A stretch of 10,007 nt of DNA from CAZWUZ01 sp964637655 [NCBI: uncultured bacterium]. GTDB lineage: Bacteria > DAOPZR01. The stretch spans positions 1-10,007 of the forward strand of contig CAZWUZ010000139.1 of the NCBI GenBank assembly GCA_964637655.1. The letters run 5' to 3'. Each line of letters opens with the position of its first letter. Position 1 is the first letter of the stretch. A model generated the notes under the pieces. That model worked only from the letters and a program-made list of their open reading frames with translations, did no database searches and was not told the origin of the DNA. Shown here piece by piece: positions 6,460 through 10,007 of this stretch. Made by a program: the position numbers and the translations under genes.

Positions 6460-7740
6460 ATGCGCGAAACCGCGGTCTGCGCCGGTCCCGGGGGGAGTAC
6501 GCTCCTCCTCGAGGAGATGCGTGATACGCCGTCGGTGTCGCTCGGGTTCTGGATTCACACGGGTGGACGGGGCGAGCCCGGGAAATACGCCGGGCTCGCC
6601 CATTTCATGGAACATCTGCTGTTCAAGGGGACGGCCCGCCGCACGGCGCGGCAGCTGGTCGAGGCGATCGATGGCGTCGGGGGAAACCTCAACGCGTTTA
6701 CCGCCAAGGAGTACACCGCCATCACCTGCCACGTGCTGGCGCAGCATCTCGACCTCGCCTTCGACGTGGCCGGGGACATGTTCGCCCATGCCCGCCTCGA
6801 CGCGGCGGAACTCGAACGCGAGCGGCAGGTGGTGCTCGAAGAGATCCGCATGTACGAGGACACGCCGGACGACCTCGTGCATGATGTCTATCAGCGCGTG
6901 GCCTGGGACGACGCCGGGCTGGGGCGCTCGATTCTCGGCACGGCGGCGACGCTGGCGCGGGTCGACCGCGCAGCGGCGCTCGCCTTCTACCGCCGCGCCT
7001 ACCAGCCGCGCAATCTCGTCATTTCGGTGGCGGGGGCATGCGACCGGGCGCGGGCGGAGCGCCTCGCGGCGCGCTTCGTGCGCCCGCGGGCCGGCGGCGC
7101 GCTGCCGCCGGTGGCGTCACGCGCGGCGCGCTTCCGCCCCGGGCGGGAGATCGTCGAGAAGAAGGTCGAGCAGGTGCATCTTTGTCTCGGCTGGCAGGCG
7201 CTGCGCTGGGCGGACCGGCGCCGCACCGTGATGCAGGTGCTGGGGACGGCACTGGGCGGGGGGATGTCGTCGCGCCTCTTCCAGGAGGTGCGCGAGAAGC
7301 GCGGGCTCGCCTACGCGGTGCACGCCTATAACGCCGCCTACCGCGGCGAGGGGTCGCTCGTCTGCTATGCCGGGACCGCGCACCGCAACCTCGACAAACT
7401 CATGGGCTGCCTGCTCGCCGAAACGGCGAAACTGGCGGAGAAGCAGCTCCCCGCGCGCGAGCTGACGCGGGTCAAGGAACAGATGAAGGGGCATCTCGTG
7501 CTCGGGCTCGAGGGGACGGGCGCGCGCATGCAGTTCAATGCCGTGCATCACTTCTACCGCGGGCGGGTGCCGCGCCTGCAGGAAGTGCTCGACGCCATCG
7601 ACGCGGTGAGCGCGGCGCAGGTGCGTGACCTGGCGGGTGAACTCTTCGCGCGGCCGCCGGCACTGGCGGCCATCGGGCCGGCCGGCGATTACCGCGCCGT
7701 CGACCGCCACCTGCAGCGCGCCTACCCGCGCCACGCCTGA
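6460..7740 (+). CDS. M16 family zinc metallopeptidase (processing-peptidase-like)
   Basis: A 426-residue single-unit M16B peptidase resembling YmxG/MlpA, which commonly follows pnp. The inverted zinc motif HFMEH is at H48-E51-H52 in GLAHFMEHLLFKGT, and the third ligand is E127 or E128 in VVLEEIRMYEDTPDD, at the expected distance. The pattern continues with VGGNLNAFTAKEYT (residues about 75-88) and, in the C-terminal inactive half, GGGMSSRLFQEVREKRGLAYAVHAY with the conserved Arg/Tyr pair. All residues for activity are therefore present, unlike the inactive partner subunits of some M16 pairs. There is no signal peptide or membrane segment, so it is predicted cytosolic. The ATG at 6460 lies 4 nt after the pnp stop with a weak TAAGG just before it; the frame upstream overlaps pnp without similarity. 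Natural substrates of these bacterial enzymes are poorly known. Confidence 0.93.
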   Translation: MRETAVCAGPGGSTLLLEEMRDTPSVSLGFWIHTGGRGEPGKYAGLAHFMEHLLFKGTARRTARQLVEAIDGVGGNLNAFTAKEYTAITCHVLAQHLDLAFDVAGDMFAHARLDAAELERERQVVLEEIRMYEDTPDDLVHDVYQRVAWDDAGLGRSILGTAATLARVDRAAALAFYRRAYQPRNLVISVAGACDRARAERLAARFVRPRAGGALPPVASRAARFRPGREIVEKKVEQVHLCLGWQALRWADRRRTVMQVLGTALGGGMSSRLFQEVREKRGLAYAVHAYNAAYRGEGSLVCYAGTAHRNLDKLMGCLLAETAKLAEKQLPARELTRVKEQMKGHLVLGLEGTGARMQFNAVHHFYRGRVPRLQEVLDAIDAVSAAQVRDLAGELFARPPALAAIGPAGDYRAVDRHLQRAYPRHA

Positions 7741-7747
7741 GGCCCGC

Positions 7748-8590
7748 ATGGACCTGCTGCAGGCGATGGTCTTCGGCATCATCCAGGGGCTGACGGAGTT
7801 TCTGCCGGTCAGTTCCTCCGCCCATCTCGACCTCTACAGCCATCTCGTCGGGCTGCACTACAGCGACGAGCAGAAGGTTGCTTTTTTTGCCGTGCTGCAT
7901 CTCGGGTCGCTCGGCGCGGTCATCGCGCTCTTCTGGCGCGACCTGCTGAAACTGGTGCCGGCGATTCCGTCGGCTACGCGCAAACTGCTGACCGGGCGCT
8001 GGCGTCTCTTCCGTCTCTACGAAAAACTGCTCTTCCTGCTGGCCCTCGGCACGCTGCCGGCCGGAATTATCGGGGTGCTGGCCGAGGATGCCATCGAGGC
8101 GGCGTTCGGCAGCATCACCATGGTCGGCTTCTGCCTCGTGCTCACCGGCTGTCTGCTCTGGCTGACCCGCCTGCTGCCGACGGGCTACACCGGCATTGCC
8201 GGGATGCGGCCGCGCCAGGCCGTGGCCATCGGCTGCGCGCAGGCGCTCGCCATCCTGCCCGGCATCTCGCGCTCGGGGTCGACCATCGTCGCCGGACTGG
8301 CTCTTGGTCTTGACCGGGAAATTGCCGCGCGCTTCTCGTTCCTCCTCTCGCTGCCGGTGGTGGCGGGGGCGGGGCTGCTGAAACTGGGGAGCATCCTGAA
8401 CGCGGCGGAGAGCACCGCGCTGCTGCTGCCGGCGCTGGTCGGTGCGCTCTTTGCCTTTGTCAGCAGTTTCCTCGCCCTGCGCTGGCTGCTGCAGTGGGTC
8501 AAGCAGGGCGCGCTCTGGTGGTTCGCCCCCTACCTGTGGGCGACCGGCCTGCTGGTGCTGGTCGTGCAGGAATACCGTCTCGCCCTCTGA
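7748..8590 (+). CDS. uppP: Undecaprenyl-diphosphatase UppP/BacA
   Basis: UppP is an integral membrane enzyme that dephosphorylates undecaprenyl pyrophosphate on the outer face of the inner membrane, recycling the lipid carrier for peptidoglycan and other glycan synthesis; extra copies give bacitracin resistance. The 280-residue product is strongly hydrophobic with about 7-8 likely membrane segments. The two signature motifs are present: QGLTEFLPVSSSAH at residues 13-26, including the (E/Q)xxxE pair Q13/E17, and LPGISRSGST at about 170-179 with R175. Length is slightly above 270, normal for the family. The ATG at 7748 begins immediately before the first helix and lies 7 nt after the M16 stop, with TGAGG at 7738-7742 as a possible ribosome binding site. 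The frame extends upstream into the M16 gene, but without UppP similarity. It probably belongs to the same transcript as pnp and the M16 gene. Confidence 0.96.
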   Translation: MDLLQAMVFGIIQGLTEFLPVSSSAHLDLYSHLVGLHYSDEQKVAFFAVLHLGSLGAVIALFWRDLLKLVPAIPSATRKLLTGRWRLFRLYEKLLFLLALGTLPAGIIGVLAEDAIEAAFGSITMVGFCLVLTGCLLWLTRLLPTGYTGIAGMRPRQAVAIGCAQALAILPGISRSGSTIVAGLALGLDREIAARFSFLLSLPVVAGAGLLKLGSILNAAESTALLLPALVGALFAFVSSFLALRWLLQWVKQGALWWFAPYLWATGLLVLVVQEYRLAL

Positions 8591-8615
8591 CCGTTCCCCG
8601 GTTGTCATGATCGTG

Positions 8616-8641
8616 CGGCAGGGCATGCCGTTGCCGGCCGG
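8616..8641 (+). repeat. Small inverted repeats in the uppP - lipoprotein spacer
   Basis: The 75-nt spacer holds CGGCA (8616-8620) and TGCCG (8626-8630) as a 5-bp stem with a 5-nt loop, overlapping the palindrome GGCATGCC, and then the palindrome CCGGCCGG (8634-8641). Only two T residues follow the stem, so a Rho-independent terminator is doubtful. The repeats lie just upstream of the -10 candidate and could equally be an operator. Function is not shown by sequence. Confidence 0.3.
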
Positions 8642-8644
8642 ATA

Positions 8645-8653
8645 TGGTATACT
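8645..8653 (+). promoter_or_regulatory. Extended -10 promoter candidate for the lipoprotein gene
   Basis: TGG followed by TATACT (8648-8653) matches the extended -10 pattern TGnTATAAT in five of the six hexamer positions, in an otherwise GC-rich spacer. No -35 hexamer stands at 16-18 bp; the nearest TTG-type hexamer (TTGCCG, 8631-8636) is only 11 bp away. A transcript would begin near 8660, 6-18 nt before the possible start codons, giving a very short or almost leaderless message that may cut into the Shine-Dalgarno. It is the only promoter-like signal I could find in a spacer of this window. Confidence 0.4.
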
Positions 8654-8656
8654 TGC

Positions 8657-8661
8657 GGAGG
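8657..8661 (+). promoter_or_regulatory. Shine-Dalgarno of the lipoprotein gene (start codon ambiguous)
   Basis: GGAGG is 4 nt before ATG 8666, 7 nt before GTG 8669 and 16 nt before ATG 8678. All three are in the same frame. Spacing alone favours GTG 8669; all give a basic N-region before the hydrophobic stretch, so the mature lipoprotein would be identical. Confidence 0.6.
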
Positions 8662-8665
8662 AAGG

Positions 8666-9430
8666 ATGGTGAGGCGCATGCGACGTCTGCTGCTGCTGGC
8701 GCTGATTGCGGCCGTGGCCTGTCTGGGCGGCTGCGATTACATGAAACTGCTCAATATCCGCTACGACCCGGTGACGGCGGGGGCACCGCGCTACCCGTTC
8801 AACGGGCGCGCCCCGGCAGGGGTGGTTCTCCCCTTCGCCATGGGCAGCACAACCAACTACGGTTCCTGCTACGTCGGGGAGTTCGTGTCGACCTTCGGCA
8901 CGCTCGAAGACCGTGCGTTTGCCGAATCGTCGGTCAACGACATCGTCGCCGGGGCGATGGCGGACGAACTCAATTACGGCGGGTTCACGGTGTATGATGA
9001 GCGCAACTCGCCGCAGTTTGCCGTCAACGAGGCGAAACTCGCCGAGCTCTGCCGCGAGCTGCGCCGCAAGCATCCCGACGCCGACTTCGCGGTGGGCGGG
9101 ACCATCACCCGCTTCTGGGCGCGCGCCAAGTCGTTCTTCTGGGCGGTGCGCGTCAATGCCGATGTCGAACTGCAGAGTTATGTCATCGACGTGCGCGCCA
9201 GCCGCATCATCTTCAAGTCGCAGGTGACCGGCAGCCGGGACGGGGCGCGCCAGTACGTCGGGGCGGGGCGCATGAAGGTCCTGCTGCAGGAGGCGCTGGC
9301 CGAGACGGTGGGCAAGACGCTGCGCAACCCGCAGGTGGTTGAGTTCTTCAACCGCACGGCGGAGCGGCGCGCGGCCCCGGCCCGCATCCCGGAACCCGCG
9401 GCCCCGGCACCCTCCCCTGACGCCGGCTGA
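8666..9430 (+). CDS. Putative envelope lipoprotein, YajG-like, function unknown
   Basis: I do not recognise this 254-residue protein. Its N-terminus is a typical type II signal: basic MVRRMRR, then LLLLALIAAVA, then the lipobox LGGC with Cys23 as the acylation site and Asp24 at +2 (in E. coli Asp at +2 retains lipoproteins in the inner membrane; this rule need not hold here). The mature part has alternating strands and helices: VVLPFAMG, a helix at VNDIVAGAMADELNYGGFTVYD, then ADFAVGGTITRFWARAK, VRVNADVELQSYVIDV and IIFKSQVTGSR, and a final helix MKVLLQEALAETVGKTL. This order (variable front, 'helix - GGFTV - ADFAVGG - strands - helix') recalls YajG and related TolB-N-like lipoproteins, but that is fold-level resemblance only. 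The last 20 residues are Pro/Ala-rich and probably unstructured. The gene has its own promoter candidate and precedes rlmN by 7 nt. The start codon could also be GTG 8669 or ATG 8678. Confidence 0.75.
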   Translation: MVRRMRRLLLLALIAAVACLGGCDYMKLLNIRYDPVTAGAPRYPFNGRAPAGVVLPFAMGSTTNYGSCYVGEFVSTFGTLEDRAFAESSVNDIVAGAMADELNYGGFTVYDERNSPQFAVNEAKLAELCRELRRKHPDADFAVGGTITRFWARAKSFFWAVRVNADVELQSYVIDVRASRIIFKSQVTGSRDGARQYVGAGRMKVLLQEALAETVGKTLRNPQVVEFFNRTAERRAAPARIPEPAAPAPSPDAG

Positions 9431-9437
9431 GTCCCGC

Positions 9438-10007
9438 ATGCCGGCTGATCCGCGCGGGTTGACGCTGGCGGAACTCACCGCGGCGTTCACGGCGTCGGGG
9501 CGCCCCGCCTACCGCGCCGAACAGGTGCTCCGCTGGCTGCACCGCGGCGCGGCAACCTACGAAACCATGACCAATCTCCCGCTGGCTGATCGCGTGGCCT
9601 GCACCCGCGACTGGCCCTTCGTTCCGCTGCGCGAGTGCGACCGGGTCAGCCGTGCCGACGGGACGGTGAAATTCCGCTGGGCGCTGGCGGACGGCCACAC
9701 CATCGAGAGCGTGGTGCTCCCCGGGACGCGCGGGCGCGGCACGCTCTGCGTCAGTGCGCAGGTCGGCTGCGCGCTGCGCTGCGCCTTCTGCGCCACCGGG
9801 CAGCAGGGGTTTGTGCGCGACCTGACGGCGGCGGAGATCGTCGACCAGGCCATCCGCGCGCGGGCGCTGGGGTTTGCGTTCAGCAATATCGTGCTCATGG
9901 GCATGGGCGAACCGCTGCTCAATTACGCGAACGTGCTGCAGGCGGTGCGCATCCTCAACGAGGATGCCGGGCTCAACTTCGGGCGGCGTCGCGTCACCAT
10001 CTCGACC
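9438..10007 (+). CDS. rlmN: Dual-specificity 23S rRNA/tRNA adenine-C2 methyltransferase RlmN, N-terminal part (3' end outside window)
   Basis: RlmN is a radical SAM enzyme that methylates C2 of A2503 in 23S rRNA and of A37 in some tRNAs. The first 190 residues are visible and the frame is open at the window end. The N-terminal accessory domain is seen in YRAEQVLRWLHRGAATYETMTNLP; then comes DGTVKFRWALADGHTIESVVLP, with the glutamate of the TIES segment at the position of E105 in E. coli RlmN. The radical SAM CxxxCxxC cluster is C111-C115-C118 in SAQVGCALRCAFCATG, followed by LTAAEIVDQ, NIVLMGMGEPLLNY and RRRVTIST. The catalytic C-terminal cysteine lies beyond the window. ATG at 9438 is chosen because it begins 7 nt after the lipoprotein stop and gives the expected distance to the cluster; no strong Shine-Dalgarno precedes it, so it is likely coupled to the lipoprotein gene. 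The general RlmN/Cfr family is certain; RlmN rather than Cfr is inferred from the housekeeping context. Confidence 0.95.
   Translation, partial: MPADPRGLTLAELTAAFTASGRPAYRAEQVLRWLHRGAATYETMTNLPLADRVACTRDWPFVPLRECDRVSRADGTVKFRWALADGHTIESVVLPGTRGRGTLCVSAQVGCALRCAFCATGQQGFVRDLTAAEIVDQAIRARALGFAFSNIVLMGMGEPLLNYANVLQAVRILNEDAGLNFGRRRVTIST

Noticed and set aside
3930-6461. 843-codon open frame on the minus strand opposite rpsO, pnp and the end of ribF
   Set aside because: Its product is His/Arg/Asp-rich low-complexity sequence without domain features, and the plus strand encodes textbook S15 and PNPase. High GC at third codon positions removes stops on the opposite strand.
7882-7888. T7 run in uppP forming a T-TTT-TTT slippery heptamer in the zero frame
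   Set aside because: The zero frame continues through all UppP motifs and no downstream stimulatory structure is evident. The run simply encodes Phe-Phe; similar shorter T runs occur at Phe-Phe codons in pnp and truB.
8591-8632. Possible intrinsic terminator after uppP
   Set aside because: The stems (ACCG/CGGT near 8590-8602 and CGGCA/TGCCG at 8616-8630) are only 4-5 bp and no T-run follows; evidence is too weak for a terminator call.
7535-9490. 651-codon open frame on the minus strand opposite uppP and the lipoprotein gene
   Set aside because: Composition is Gln/Arg/His-rich without recognisable motifs; it mirrors plus-strand genes with clear signatures (UppP, lipobox).
1-10007. Search for a mobile element, CRISPR, toxin-antitoxin, tRNA or defence island
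   Set aside because: All space is occupied by collinear housekeeping genes plus one lipoprotein; no direct repeats of array type, transposase motifs, tRNA-like cloverleaf or composition break were seen.

Overview
The window is a compact, GC-rich (about 70 % by eye), almost fully coding stretch of a bacterial chromosome with every gene on the + strand. It carries the conserved translation and RNA-processing cluster infB - ylxP(DUF503) - rbfA - nrnA - truB - ribF - rpsO - pnp - M16 peptidase. This is followed by uppP, an unrecognised lipoprotein gene and the 5' part of rlmN. The order from infB to the M16 gene is the classical nusA/infB neighbourhood, so it does not identify the taxon. A lipoprotein with a lipobox, and the similarity of that lipoprotein to YajG-like proteins, suggest a Gram-negative-type envelope. 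A high-GC PVC-group bacterium or a deltaproteobacterium-like lineage would fit, but I cannot assign one from the sequence.

Layout: positions 1-4322 hold the 3' end of infB, then DUF503, rbfA, nrnA, truB, ribF and rpsO. From infB through ribF the genes are separated by 1-13 nt or overlap (rbfA/nrnA by 11 nt), which looks like one translationally coupled operon. A 66-nt gap precedes rpsO and a 36-nt gap carrying five ACGA repeats precedes pnp. These two genes have the clearest Shine-Dalgarno sequences, as expected for highly expressed products. The M16 peptidase and uppP follow with 4- and 7-nt spacers. The longest non-coding stretch (75 nt, 8591-8665) precedes the lipoprotein gene and contains an extended -10 promoter candidate. 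rlmN starts 7 nt after the lipoprotein gene and runs off the window.

Functionally, the first block supports initiation and 30S maturation (IF-2, RbfA, S15), tRNA modification (TruB), RNA turnover (PNPase, with NrnA finishing off very short oligonucleotides) and flavin cofactor synthesis (RibF). The second block concerns the envelope (UppP recycling of undecaprenyl pyrophosphate, the lipoprotein) and rRNA/tRNA methylation (RlmN).

I found no mobile element, CRISPR array, RNA gene or novel multi-gene system. The points most worth a second look are a His-to-Leu change next to the TruB catalytic loop, the ACGA repeat before pnp, a RibF with a short N-terminus and several altered motif positions, and the uncharacterised lipoprotein with its own promoter candidate.
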